Under the pieces are notes generated by a model that did not search any database, was not told the origin of the DNA, and worked only from the letters and a program-made list of their open reading frames with translations. The position numbers and the translations under genes were made by a program. A stretch of DNA of 64,000 nucleotides, taken from Pseudomonas sp. CFBP13508. GTDB lineage: Bacteria > Pseudomonadota > Gammaproteobacteria > Pseudomonadales > Pseudomonadaceae. The DNA lies in assembly GCF_005233515.1 (NCBI RefSeq), contig NZ_QFZZ01000005.1:1-64000 (forward strand), in the 5' to 3' direction. Of this stretch, positions 35,259-43,425 are shown piece after piece (position 1 is the first letter of the stretch; every line of letters begins with the position of its first letter).

Positions 35259-36614
35259 ATGCTGGATAGACTGTTAGCCCTGCTTGTTCTGGCGATTGTC
35301 CTTGGCGTTCCGCTGGGGCTGATCTTCCTCGTGACCGGCCAGTTCCTGATGTCGTTCGTGTTCTTCTACCCACTGTTCATGTCCGGGTTGTGGATCGCTG
35401 GCGGCCTGTATTTCTGGCTGCACTGGGAGCGCCACTGGCCATGGCAGGACGACACGCTGCCGCCGCCGCTGGAAGGCGAGCCGCTGATTTCGATCCTGAT
35501 TCCTTGCTACAACGAAGGCGATAACGCTGCCGATACCATTTACGCGGCGCTGGCCCAGCACTACCCGAACATCGAAGTGATCGCGATCAACGACGGCTCC
35601 AAGGACAACACCGCCGAAGTGCTCGATGCGCTGGCCAAGGAAGATCCGCGACTGCGAGTTCTGCATCTGGCGGAAAACCAGGGCAAGGCTGTGGCTCTGC
35701 GCATGGGCGCGATCGCTGCGCGCAGCGAGTATCTGGTGTGCATCGATGGCGACGCCTTGCTGGCGCCGAACACTGCGGCTTATCTGGTCGCGCCGATGCT
35801 GGATAACGCACGCCTTGGCGCAGTGACCGGCAACCCGCGGATCCGCACGCGTTCGACCTTGATCGGGCGGGTGCAGGTCGGCGAGTTCTCCTCGATCATC
35901 GGGCTGATCAAACGTACGCAACGGGTGTTCGGGCGCATCTTCACCGTCTCCGGCGTGATCGTCGCGTTCCGTCGTACTGCGCTGAACCGGGTCGGCTACT
36001 GGAGCCCGGACATGATCACCGAAGACATCGACATCAGCTGGAAGCTGCAACTCGATCACTGGAGCATTTTCTACGAACCGCGTGCGCTGTGCTGGATCCT
36101 CATGCCGGAAACCCTCGGTGGCCTGTGGAAGCAGCGTCTGCGTTGGGCTCAGGGCGGCGCCGAAGTGCTGTTCAAGAACATTCGCGGCATCTGGCAGTAC
36201 CGCCATCGCTACCTGTGGCCGCTGCTGTTCGAATACTGCCTGTCCACCGGTTGGGCGTTCACTTTCCTGCTGTCGGTGATTTTCTGGGGCATGGGCAAGT
36301 TCATGGTCATGCCCGACGCGATCGCCGTCGATCACCTGATGCCGCCGGCCTTCACCGGTCTGCTGCTGGCGTTCGTCTGCCTGGTGCAGTTCGCTGTCAG
36401 CATCGTCATCGATCGGCGCTATGAACCGGGTCTGGGCAAGACCATGTTCTGGGTGGTCTGGTATCCGCTGGTGTTCTGGCTCGTCAGTCTGCTGACCACC
36501 CTGGTCAGCTTCCCCAAGGTGTTGTTCAGCCAACACAAAAAACGCGCGCGCTGGGTCAGTCCTGATCGGGGTATCAAACCGCTGGGCGACGACCAGGAGG
36601 AAGTCATCAAATGA
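35259..36614 (+). CDS. pgaC: PgaC, poly-beta-1,6-N-acetyl-D-glucosamine synthase
   Basis: Inner-membrane family 2 glycosyltransferase that polymerises UDP-GlcNAc, 451 residues. N-terminal membrane segments (about 5-50) precede the catalytic domain with [21 protein letters not shown], the DxD in [18 protein letters not shown] and the QRLRW motif. Further membrane segments follow (about 310-425). It acts with PgaD; in E. coli both are needed for c-di-GMP activation, which fits the c-di-GMP genes elsewhere in the window. Its stop overlaps the start of pgaD. Confidence 0.94.
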   Translation: MLDRLLALLVLAIVLGVPLGLIFLVTGQFLMSFVFFYPLFMSGLWIAGGLYFWLHWERHWPWQDDTLPPPLEGEPLISILIPCYNEGDNAADTIYAALAQHYPNIEVIAINDGSKDNTAEVLDALAKEDPRLRVLHLAENQGKAVALRMGAIAARSEYLVCIDGDALLAPNTAAYLVAPMLDNARLGAVTGNPRIRTRSTLIGRVQVGEFSSIIGLIKRTQRVFGRIFTVSGVIVAFRRTALNRVGYWSPDMITEDIDISWKLQLDHWSIFYEPRALCWILMPETLGGLWKQRLRWAQGGAEVLFKNIRGIWQYRHRYLWPLLFEYCLSTGWAFTFLLSVIFWGMGKFMVMPDAIAVDHLMPPAFTGLLLAFVCLVQFAVSIVIDRRYEPGLGKTMFWVVWYPLVFWLVSLLTTLVSFPKVLFSQHKKRARWVSPDRGIKPLGDDQEEVIK

Positions 36615-37141
36615 AAATTATCCGGACTCGCCAACGGCCCTTTCTGGTGGTGATCGACGTGATCCTCACCGTCCTGGCCTGGGTTGGCCTGCTGTTCCTG
36701 CTGGTGCGCGGACTATGGCCATTGATCGAAACCAGCGGCGGCCCGCGTATCGATCATTCGGCGTTCGATGCCCTGGGCACCTTGCAAGTTTATATGTGGG
36801 TGGCGCTGGTCAACGCGGTGATCCTGATCGGCTGGGCGCGTTATCAACAACGCAAAAGCCGCAGCTTCGCCCAGCGCCGTTTGCCGTCACCGGTGATTGG
36901 CGATGAAGGGCTGAGCAAAAGCTTCAAGCTGTGCGACGAGCGTTTCCAGAAACTGCGCACGCCGGGGGTGATGACCATTCACAACGACCAGGATGGCGAC
37001 ATCAGCCACGTAGAAACGCATTTCTGGCCGCTTCAGCAGCAAGCACTACCGGCGCCGCTGGCACCCCTGGAGCATCCACGGGTGATCTTTCTGCATGCCG
37101 AAGAAGACGACAGTCGCGAGCCGGTGAAACGCCTGACCTGA
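36611..37141 (+). CDS. pgaD: PgaD, PGA synthase accessory subunit
   Basis: Small inner-membrane partner of PgaC, 176 residues with two membrane segments (about 15-38 and 60-82, [20 protein letters not shown]). PgaD with PgaC forms the c-di-GMP-sensing synthase in E. coli. ATG 36611 overlaps the pgaC stop (ATGA). The C-terminal soluble part is longer than the roughly 137-residue E. coli protein and ends in an acidic stretch EEDDSREP. A repeat pair follows and likely closes the operon. Confidence 0.87.
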   Translation: MKIIRTRQRPFLVVIDVILTVLAWVGLLFLLVRGLWPLIETSGGPRIDHSAFDALGTLQVYMWVALVNAVILIGWARYQQRKSRSFAQRRLPSPVIGDEGLSKSFKLCDERFQKLRTPGVMTIHNDQDGDISHVETHFWPLQQQALPAPLAPLEHPRVIFLHAEEDDSREPVKRLT

Positions 37142-37156
37142 CCTCCACGCGGCCTG

Positions 37157-37250
37157 TGTAGGAGCTGCCGAAGGCTGCGATCTTTTGATTTTGCTTATGT
37201 AAAAACAAGATCAAGAGATCGCAGCCTCGTTGCAATCGTCAGCTCCTACA
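37157..37250. repeat. Inverted repeat pair, GTAGGAGCTGCCGAAGG family
   Basis: Two oppositely oriented repeat units at the convergent ends of pgaD and the Rieske/FAD reductase gene. The right copy has extra bases (CTCGTTGCAATCGTCAGCTC). It may serve both transcripts. Confidence 0.82.
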
Positions 37251-37259
37251 GGATCGGTG

Positions 37260-38783
37260 TCAGGCCTGGGTCAGCGTCCAGGCCTCTTTTATCCGCAGAG
37301 GTTGCTTCATTCGCTCGGCCAGCAGCGCCATTGCGCGTTGCTTGTCGCAGGCCACCGCCGCAACGACGATGCCGTCTTTTGCGAAAAGACCAATGAACGG
37401 CGGCTTTTCCGGCTCACCGCTGAACTCGACCTCGTCCCATTCCTGCGCGTGACCGAGATAGTCGTAGTTCTTGCCGAAGTGATAGGTCCAGAAAAACGGC
37501 ACATCCAGATAATGTTCCTCGCCACCGAGCATGTTGGCCGCAGCGATGCGCGCGTGTTGCTGGGCCAGGCGCCAATGCTCGATACGGGTTGGCTGGCCAT
37601 TCAACGGGAACGTGGCGATATCACCGATGGCCCACAGGCCATCGGCGACGCGCATGCCGTCATCGACACGCAACGATTGGTCTTCTTCCTTGGGCAATGA
37701 TTCGAAAGGTTCAGTGGCCGGGTGAACGCCGACGCCGGCGAGAACCAGATCTGCCGCCAGCCTCAAGCCATTATCGAGCAGCACGCCCTCGACCTTGTCC
37801 TCGCCAAGAATCTGCGTAGCCTCGTGTTCGCTGATGAACTTCACCCCGTGCTCTTCGTGCAACCCGCGAATCGCTTTGCCCACCGCTTCGCCGAACTGCT
37901 TGGCGAACGGGATTGCATGGCGTGCCAGCACGGTGACGTCGAGGCCGAACTCGCGCAGGGCTGACGCGCATTCGAGAGCAATAAAGCTGTCGCCGATGAT
38001 CACCGCGCGCTGGCCCGGTTGAGCGGCGTTGATGATCTGTTCAGCCTGTGCTTTCGAACGCAGGACGAAGACGTTGGCCAACTCGGCACCAGGCAGCTTC
38101 AACGGATTGGGCGCGCCACCGGTGGCGAGTACAGCGGCGTCGTAACGCAGGATGCCGCCGTTGTGCAGATGAAGCGTTTTGCCTGGGGCGTCGAGTGAAG
38201 TCACTTCGCCTTGCACGCGCTCAATCCGTTGCGCTTGATAGAACGCCTCATCGCGCAGCGGCGGCACTTCTTTCGACGACATCTCCCCCGCGAGGACAAA
38301 TTTGCTCAACACCGTGCGGTCGTATCCGGCACCCGGTTCGCCATCGACCAGCACGATGCGTCCGCCGAAACCCTTCTCCCGTAGCGCCGCCGCGCAAGCC
38401 GTGCCCGCCGCCCCGGCGCCGACCACCACGAACGTTCTTGGGTCGTCAGCGGGCGGGGTGTGCGGATCGGGCAAGGGCTGGTCATCGACCCAGACTTCAT
38501 CGCCGCGCAACTCCAGCGGATAGCGCTTGAGACTGTCCAGCGATGGCGGCTCGCACAGGCCACCGTCCTCGGCACGGTACGCGGCCTTGTGCCAGGGGCA
38601 GATCAACCTGCCGTGACACAACGCTCCCTCGGCCAACGGCGCTCCGGCGTGTGGACACAGGCCCTGAAACGCCCGCAACTCGCCGTTGGCACGCAGCAGG
38701 ACGATCTTGCAGTCGCCGATTTCGACTTGCAGGCCACGGTCTTGCGGGACATCGGCGAAACGGGCGACACGGTGCAGGGACAT
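37260..38783 (-). CDS. Rieske-domain FAD-dependent NAD(P)H oxidoreductase (AIF-like ferredoxin reductase)
   Basis: Flavoprotein of 507 residues with an N-terminal Rieske [2Fe-2S] domain (C43-H45 in LCPHAGAPL and C62-H65 in CPWHKA) fused to a pyridine nucleotide-disulfide reductase module. FAD is bound at VVGAGAAGTACAAALREKGF, and IRGLHEEHGVKF and LWAIGDIATFPL belong to the same fold. The start is ATG 38783, preceded by GAGGAAG; an ATG seven codons upstream is less likely. It stands alone and ends at the repeat pair shared with pgaD. The electron acceptor is unknown. Relatives include mammalian AIFM3-like proteins and dioxygenase reductases. Confidence 0.87.
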   Translation of the reverse strand: MSLHRVARFADVPQDRGLQVEIGDCKIVLLRANGELRAFQGLCPHAGAPLAEGALCHGRLICPWHKAAYRAEDGGLCEPPSLDSLKRYPLELRGDEVWVDDQPLPDPHTPPADDPRTFVVVGAGAAGTACAAALREKGFGGRIVLVDGEPGAGYDRTVLSKFVLAGEMSSKEVPPLRDEAFYQAQRIERVQGEVTSLDAPGKTLHLHNGGILRYDAAVLATGGAPNPLKLPGAELANVFVLRSKAQAEQIINAAQPGQRAVIIGDSFIALECASALREFGLDVTVLARHAIPFAKQFGEAVGKAIRGLHEEHGVKFISEHEATQILGEDKVEGVLLDNGLRLAADLVLAGVGVHPATEPFESLPKEEDQSLRVDDGMRVADGLWAIGDIATFPLNGQPTRIEHWRLAQQHARIAAANMLGGEEHYLDVPFFWTYHFGKNYDYLGHAQEWDEVEFSGEPEKPPFIGLFAKDGIVVAAVACDKQRAMALLAERMKQPLRIKEAWTLTQA

Positions 38784-38922
38784 CTTAGGCTTCCTCGCAG
38801 GCATTTCTCTTGTGAGTTGGCGGCGCCGCGCGAGGTTCAGCCATTTGCTACTGCCAAGGCACGAACGGTACAGCTATAGTTTGCGGGCCGACGACGGCCT
38901 CACTGCACAAGGTGCTCCCGGA

Positions 38923-39483
38923 ATGACCCGATTGACCTCTCTCAACCCATGGCTGGCGGCCATCGCCGTGATCCTTTGCGTGCAGTTCCCGGCACACGCC
39001 CAGGAACGCTTCACCCTGAGCATCCCCGGCGTTTCGGATAACCGCCTGTTCACCTCGGCAGCCGCCAGTGACGCACCCGGCTGCGGTGGCAAGAACCAAT
39101 CGCCGGCGCTGAGCTGGAACGCCGGCCCCGCCGGAACCCAGAGCTACGCCATCGTCATGCACGACCCGGACGGCCAGAGAGGCCTGGGCGTCGATCACTG
39201 GATTCACTACGGCATCAAGCCCACCACCCACCAGATCGCGGCCGGCGTCGGTGCCAAATCCGCCCTCGAAGGCGTCGGCGGCACCAACAGCAAAGGCAAC
39301 ACCCACTACATGGGCCCGTGCCCGCCAGTGGGCGACAGCGCGCACCACTACGTCATCCAGATCTACGCCCTCGATCTTGCCCCGGACGCCTTGCCCGCCG
39401 GCCTGACCCGCGCCGAGCTGATGGAAAAAATCAAAGGCCATGTGCTGCGCAACAGCAGCGCGGTGCGCCGTTATCACCGCTGA
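38923..39483 (+). CDS. YbhB/YbcL-family (PEBP) protein, exported
   Basis: Phosphatidylethanolamine-binding-protein fold, 186 residues. A signal peptide (residues 1-25, ending FPAHAQ) suggests a periplasmic location. PEBP motifs are visible: KNQSPALSWNAGPAGTQSYA, IVMHDPDGQ, DHWIHYGI and YMGPCPPVGDSAHHY. The function of bacterial PEBPs is uncertain; ligand binding or kinase inhibition has been suggested. ATG 38923 has AAGG about 10 bases upstream. It is divergent from the Rieske reductase across a 139-base gap. Confidence 0.87.
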   Translation: MTRLTSLNPWLAAIAVILCVQFPAHAQERFTLSIPGVSDNRLFTSAAASDAPGCGGKNQSPALSWNAGPAGTQSYAIVMHDPDGQRGLGVDHWIHYGIKPTTHQIAAGVGAKSALEGVGGTNSKGNTHYMGPCPPVGDSAHHYVIQIYALDLAPDALPAGLTRAELMEKIKGHVLRNSSAVRRYHR

Positions 39484-39589
39484 GGTTCGGCCGCTCCCGG
39501 GCGGCTGACTGCCCTGATTCTCCAGCCATTTGGCATTGCCCCGCGAAAACGCGCACTATCGAGCCATTGCCAATGCGCTGGAGGACACC

Positions 39590-39799
39590 GTGGCAGCAAA
39601 AATCGACAGCATCGCCCAGCTACTCAACTGCCCGGAAAAGGGCGAACAAATGCGGCGTGCAGTAACCGAGACACGTAAGGAATTTCTGCTGAATCAGCCG
39701 GAAGAAGACCTCGTTGAAGAAGACGAGGTGTTTGAAGAGGTTGAGGAGGAGGGGGATGACGACGATGAATATGATGAGTTTGACTGGACGACGGAGTGA
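39590..39799 (+). CDS. Small protein with a strongly acidic tail
   Basis: Protein of 69 residues, function unknown. GTG 39590 is chosen because GGAGG lies 5-6 bases before it; the open frame can be extended to TTG 39530 but without support. The first half (AAKIDSIAQLLNCPEKGEQM) is helical; the tail is almost all Glu and Asp (DEVFEEVEEEGDDDDEYDEF). Such a tail could mimic nucleic acid or bind basic proteins or metals, which is only speculation. A terminator and the tRNA-Arg gene follow. Confidence 0.65.
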   Translation: MAAKIDSIAQLLNCPEKGEQMRRAVTETRKEFLLNQPEEDLVEEDEVFEEVEEEGDDDDEYDEFDWTTE

Positions 39800-39831
39800 C
39801 GTCGTTCCAGCGATCTTGTCATCGCCCACAA

Positions 39832-39864
39832 AAAAGCCCCGGACCATCACAGTCCGGGGCTTTC
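39832..39864 (-). terminator. Bidirectional terminator serving tRNA-Arg
   Basis: GCCCCGGAC and GTCCGGGGC form a 9-bp stem around a 6-7-base loop. On the minus strand the stem is followed by a run of T (AAAAAA on plus at its left side), ending the tRNA transcript; on plus it is followed by TTTCTCGTTT, which can end the small acidic protein transcript. Confidence 0.85.
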
Positions 39865-39876
39865 TCGTTTGATTCA

Positions 39877-39953
39877 TGGTGCACCAGGCGGGATTCGAAC
39901 CCACGACCCCTGCCTTCGGAGGGCAGTACTCTATCCAGCTGAGCTACTGGTGC
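39877..39953 (-). tRNA. tRNA-Arg (anticodon CCG)
   Basis: The minus strand reads GCACCAGTAGCTCAGCTGG at the 5' end, a five-pair anticodon stem CTGCC/GGCAG with loop CTCCGAA (anticodon CCG, reading CGG codons), the T-arm GGTTCGAATCC and the encoded CCA end. The length with CCA is 77 bases. The acceptor stem pairs fully. No variable-arm extension is present. Confidence 0.95.
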
Positions 39954-39963
39954 AGCGGGCGAC

Positions 39964-39992
39964 ATCATACCTAGGTCGGCTCAGGGCGTCCA
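39964..39992 (-). promoter_or_regulatory. Promoter of tRNA-Arg
   Basis: On the minus strand TGGACG (39992-39987) and TATGAT (39969-39964) are 17 bases apart. A GC-rich stretch (GTCGCCCGC) follows up to the tRNA 5' end, the discriminator expected of a stringently controlled tRNA promoter. Confidence 0.7.
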
Positions 39993-40385
39993 TGCCGGGT
40001 TTGGCGGGTTTTGTCAGTGTGCGTGTCGGCGCAAAATCGCTGCATTCCTTAAAGCGGTAACGTCCTGCAAAACCCTCGCTTGGCGCTTTGCCGGGGTTGA
40101 TCTAAGGTTTTTCCTGCGGCACGGGTTTTCAGTACGTTGATCTGAAAAGCGGCATTTTTGTTCTTTTTTTCGAACGACCTATTGTCCTTTACCCCCTTTG
40201 AACCTACGATCCGTTTGAGATTTCAAACGCTCTTTGGCGGGTTTTGCAGCGCAGGTGCGCCCGGTCGTGCACTGTTGATGCGCCACAATCCGTTCACTGA
40301 TTTCCCTGACGGCAGCCTTGCGAGGCGCCTTTCTACAATCATAATTTGCTCCGCGCAGGCCGCGGTGCTGTTAAGGAAAGCCGAC
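39993..40385 (+). other. Gap before gabD
   Basis: About 390 bases without a convincing gene. A T-rich stretch lies at 40154-40170. A possible gabD promoter is TTGCGA (40318-40323) and CATAAT (40340-40345) with 16 bases between. AAGGAAA before ATG 40386 is the ribosome-binding site. Nothing else was recognised. Confidence 0.4.
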
Positions 40386-41828
40386 ATGCAGCTTAAAGAC
40401 ACCCAGTTGTTCCGCCAGCAAGCCTTCATCGATGGCGCTTGGGTCGATGCCGACAACGGTCAGACGATCAAGGTCAACAACCCGGCCACCGGCGAAATCC
40501 TCGGCACCGTGCCGAAGATGGGCGCCGCTGAAACCCGCCGTGCCATCGAGGCCGCCGACAAGGCGCTGCCGGCCTGGCGTGCGCTGACCGCCAAAGAGCG
40601 TGCCGGCAAGCTGCGTCGCTGGTTCGAACTGATGATCGAGAACCAGGACGACCTCGCGCGCCTGATGACCCTCGAGCAGGGCAAGCCGCTGGCCGAAGCC
40701 AAGGGCGAAATCGTTTACGCCGCATCGTTCATCGAGTGGTTCGCAGAAGAAGCCAAGCGCATCTACGGTGATGTGATTCCGGGCCATCAGCCGGACAAGC
40801 GCCTGATCGTGATCAAGCAACCGATCGGCGTCACCGCTGCGATCACTCCATGGAACTTCCCGGCAGCAATGATCACTCGCAAGGCCGGCCCAGCACTGGC
40901 CGCCGGTTGCACCATGGTGCTCAAGCCGGCTTCGCAAACTCCCTTTTCCGCTTTCGCCCTGGCCGAACTGGCTCAGCGCGCGGGCATTCCTGCGGGCGTG
41001 TTCAGCGTGGTGTCCGGCAGCGCCGGCGACATCGGCAGCGAGCTGACCAGCAACCCGATCGTGCGCAAACTGTCCTTCACCGGCTCGACCGAAATCGGTC
41101 GCCAGTTGATGGCCGAATGCGCCAAGGACATCAAAAAAGTCTCGCTGGAACTGGGTGGCAACGCGCCGTTCATCGTGTTCGACGACGCCGATCTGGATAA
41201 GGCCGTCGAAGGCGCGATCATTTCCAAGTACCGCAACAACGGTCAGACCTGCGTCTGCGCCAACCGTCTGTACATTCAGGACGCGGTCTACGATGCGTTC
41301 GCCGAGAAGCTGAAAGTGGCTGTGGCCAAACTGAAGATCGGCAACGGTCTGGAAGATGGCACCACCACCGGCCCGCTGATCGACGAAAAGGCTGTGGCCA
41401 AGGTTCAGGAACACATCGCTGATGCCGTGAGCAAAGGCGCCACCGTATTGGCGGGCGGCAAGGCGATGGAAGGCAACTTCTTCGAGCCGACCATCCTGAC
41501 CAACGTGCCGAAAAACGCGGCCGTGGCCAAGGAAGAAACCTTTGGTCCGCTGGCGCCGCTGTTCCGCTTCAAGGACGAAGCCGAAGTGATCGCCATGTCC
41601 AACGACACCGAATTCGGTCTGGCTTCTTACTTCTACGCGCGTGACCTCGGCCGTGTGTTCCGTGTCGCCGAAGCGCTGGAATACGGCATGGTCGGCGTCA
41701 ACACCGGGCTGATCTCCAACGAAGTCGCGCCGTTCGGCGGCATCAAGGCTTCGGGCCTGGGCCGTGAAGGCTCCAAGTACGGCATCGAAGATTATCTGGA
41801 AATCAAATACCTCTGCCTGGGCATCTAA
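40386..41828 (+). CDS. gabD: Succinate-semialdehyde dehydrogenase (NADP+)
   Basis: Oxidises succinate semialdehyde to succinate, the last step of GABA breakdown; 480 residues. The aldehyde dehydrogenase fold is complete: PWNFPAAMITRK for cofactor binding, SFTGSTEIGRQLM, catalytic glutamate E255 in LELGGNAPF and catalytic cysteine C289 in GQTCVCANR, the same numbers as in E. coli GabD. ATG 40386 has AAGGAAA upstream; upstream in-frame extension is not coding. gabT follows 185 bases later on the same strand, so the two may be cotranscribed. Confidence 0.94.
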   Translation: MQLKDTQLFRQQAFIDGAWVDADNGQTIKVNNPATGEILGTVPKMGAAETRRAIEAADKALPAWRALTAKERAGKLRRWFELMIENQDDLARLMTLEQGKPLAEAKGEIVYAASFIEWFAEEAKRIYGDVIPGHQPDKRLIVIKQPIGVTAAITPWNFPAAMITRKAGPALAAGCTMVLKPASQTPFSAFALAELAQRAGIPAGVFSVVSGSAGDIGSELTSNPIVRKLSFTGSTEIGRQLMAECAKDIKKVSLELGGNAPFIVFDDADLDKAVEGAIISKYRNNGQTCVCANRLYIQDAVYDAFAEKLKVAVAKLKIGNGLEDGTTTGPLIDEKAVAKVQEHIADAVSKGATVLAGGKAMEGNFFEPTILTNVPKNAAVAKEETFGPLAPLFRFKDEAEVIAMSNDTEFGLASYFYARDLGRVFRVAEALEYGMVGVNTGLISNEVAPFGGIKASGLGREGSKYGIEDYLEIKYLCLGI

Positions 41829-41850
41829 GCCGGGAAAGGGATCGCTGCAA

Positions 41851-41884
41851 ACGCAAAGGGCACGAGAGCGCTGTCCCTTTGCGT
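41851..41884 (+). terminator. Hairpin between gabD and gabT
   Basis: ACGCAAAGGG (41851-41860) and CCCTTTGCGT (41875-41884) pair perfectly. Only TGGTTTC follows, without a U run, so it may be an mRNA-stabilising or attenuating hairpin rather than a strong terminator. Confidence 0.45.
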
Positions 41885-42013
41885 GGTTTCAAACAGGAAT
41901 TTTCTCTGCGGCCAGGAACGCCGTGGCAGTCGATCATCGCATGCTGCCACCGCTGATTCCTCCCGCTTCATCCTTGAACCACGCCGCCCGATGAGCGGCG
42001 AATGAGGACTGTA

Positions 42014-43291
42014 ATGAGCAAGACTAACGCTGAACTGATGGCCCGCCGCACCAATGCCGTACCTCGTGGTGTTGGCCAGATTCACCCGATCTTCGCCGAG
42101 TCGGCGAAGAACGCCACCGTGACTGACGTTGAAGGTCGCGAGTTCATCGACTTCGCCGGCGGTATCGCGGTACTGAACACCGGCCACGTGCACCCGAAAA
42201 TCATCGCCGCCGTGACCGAACAGCTGAACAAGCTGACCCACACCTGCTTCCAGGTGCTGGCTTACGAGCCGTACGTTGAGCTGTGCGAAAAAATCAACGC
42301 CAAGGTGCCGGGTGATTTCGCTAAGAAAACCCTTCTGGTCACCACCGGTTCCGAAGCGGTGGAAAACGCCGTAAAGATCGCCCGTGCCGCCACTGGCCGT
42401 GCTGGCGTGATCGCTTTCACCGGCGCGTACCACGGTCGCACCATGATGACCCTCGGCCTGACCGGTAAAGTCGTGCCTTACTCGGCGGGCATGGGCCTGA
42501 TGCCAGGCGGCATCTTCCGCGCGCTGTACCCGAACGAACTGCACGGCGTGAGTATCGACGACTCGATCGCTTCCATCGAGCGCATCTTCAAGAACGACGC
42601 CGAGCCGAAAGACATCGCTGCGATCATCATCGAGCCGGTGCAGGGTGAAGGTGGTTTCTACGTCGCGCCGAAAGAATTCATGAAGCGTCTGCGTGCGCTG
42701 TGCGACCAGCACGGCATCCTGCTGATCGCTGACGAAGTGCAGACCGGCGCTGGCCGCACTGGCACCTTCTTCGCCATGGAACAGATGGGCGTTGCCGCCG
42801 ACCTGACCACCTTCGCCAAGTCCATCGCTGGCGGCTTCCCGCTGGCCGGCGTATGCGGCAAGGCCGAATACATGGACGCCATTGCTCCGGGCGGCCTGGG
42901 CGGCACCTACGCCGGTAGCCCGATCGCTTGCGCCGCTGCGCTGGCAGTCATGGAAGTGTTTGAAGAAGAGCAACTGCTGGACCGCTGCAAGGCTGTCGGC
43001 GAGCGCCTGGTCACCGGTTTGAAGGCGATTCAGGCCAAGTACCCGGTGATCGGTGAAGTGCGTGCGCTGGGCGCAATGATCGCGGTCGAGCTGTTCGAAA
43101 ACGGCGACAGCCACAAGCCGAACCCGACTGCCGTGGCTGCTGTGGTGGCCAAGGCGCGTGACAAGGGCCTGATCCTGCTGTCCTGCGGCACTTACGGTAA
43201 CGTGCTGCGTGTGCTGGTTCCGCTGACGTCGCCAGACGAGCAACTGGACAAAGGCCTGGCGATCATCGAAGAGTGCTTCTCTGAACTCTGA
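42014..43291 (+). CDS. gabT: 4-aminobutyrate--2-oxoglutarate transaminase
   Basis: PLP-dependent class III aminotransferase that moves the amino group of GABA to 2-oxoglutarate, giving succinate semialdehyde for GabD; 425 residues. Motifs: TTGSEAVENAVKIARAATGR, the PLP-binding aspartate in LIADEVQTGAGRTG and the Schiff-base lysine K269 in TFAKSIAGGFPLAG. GAGG lies 7 bases before ATG 42014; another in-frame ATG at 42002 has poorer support. A strong terminator follows. Confidence 0.94.
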   Translation: MSKTNAELMARRTNAVPRGVGQIHPIFAESAKNATVTDVEGREFIDFAGGIAVLNTGHVHPKIIAAVTEQLNKLTHTCFQVLAYEPYVELCEKINAKVPGDFAKKTLLVTTGSEAVENAVKIARAATGRAGVIAFTGAYHGRTMMTLGLTGKVVPYSAGMGLMPGGIFRALYPNELHGVSIDDSIASIERIFKNDAEPKDIAAIIIEPVQGEGGFYVAPKEFMKRLRALCDQHGILLIADEVQTGAGRTGTFFAMEQMGVAADLTTFAKSIAGGFPLAGVCGKAEYMDAIAPGGLGGTYAGSPIACAAALAVMEVFEEEQLLDRCKAVGERLVTGLKAIQAKYPVIGEVRALGAMIAVELFENGDSHKPNPTAVAAVVAKARDKGLILLSCGTYGNVLRVLVPLTSPDEQLDKGLAIIEECFSEL

Positions 43292-43314
43292 TCCGCTCGT
43301 GTGACCCGCTCGAC

Positions 43315-43341
43315 AAAAACCCGCTTCGGCGGGTTTTTTTT
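43315..43341 (+). terminator. Rho-independent terminator after gabT
   Basis: AACCCGC, loop TTCG, GCGGGTT, then a run of T to 43341. A 7-bp GC-rich stem with a UUCG tetraloop and a U tract, 23 bases after the stop. Confidence 0.93.
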
Positions 43342-43425
43342 GCCCCTTGAAACATATCGGACCTGTTAGCGCTGTATCGGATCGCCAGCATTGGCTAAGG
43401 TTCAGGCATTGCAAGGAGAGCGCGC

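Noticed and set aside
30791..35260. 1489-codon minus-strand reading frame over pgaA and pgaB
   Set aside because: It spans two well-supported genes on the other strand, has no recognisable domain and shows shadow composition.
39530..39589. TTG start giving an 89-residue version of the acidic protein
   Set aside because: GGAGG lies directly before GTG 39590, and the upstream codons look non-coding.
40081..40110. Sigma-54 promoter before gabD (TGGC...TGCC)
   Set aside because: The GG and GC elements are six, not ten, bases apart.
40158..40385. N-terminal extension of gabD by 76 codons
   Set aside because: ATG 40386 has AAGGAAA upstream and gives the normal GabD length with E255 and C289 at the usual positions.
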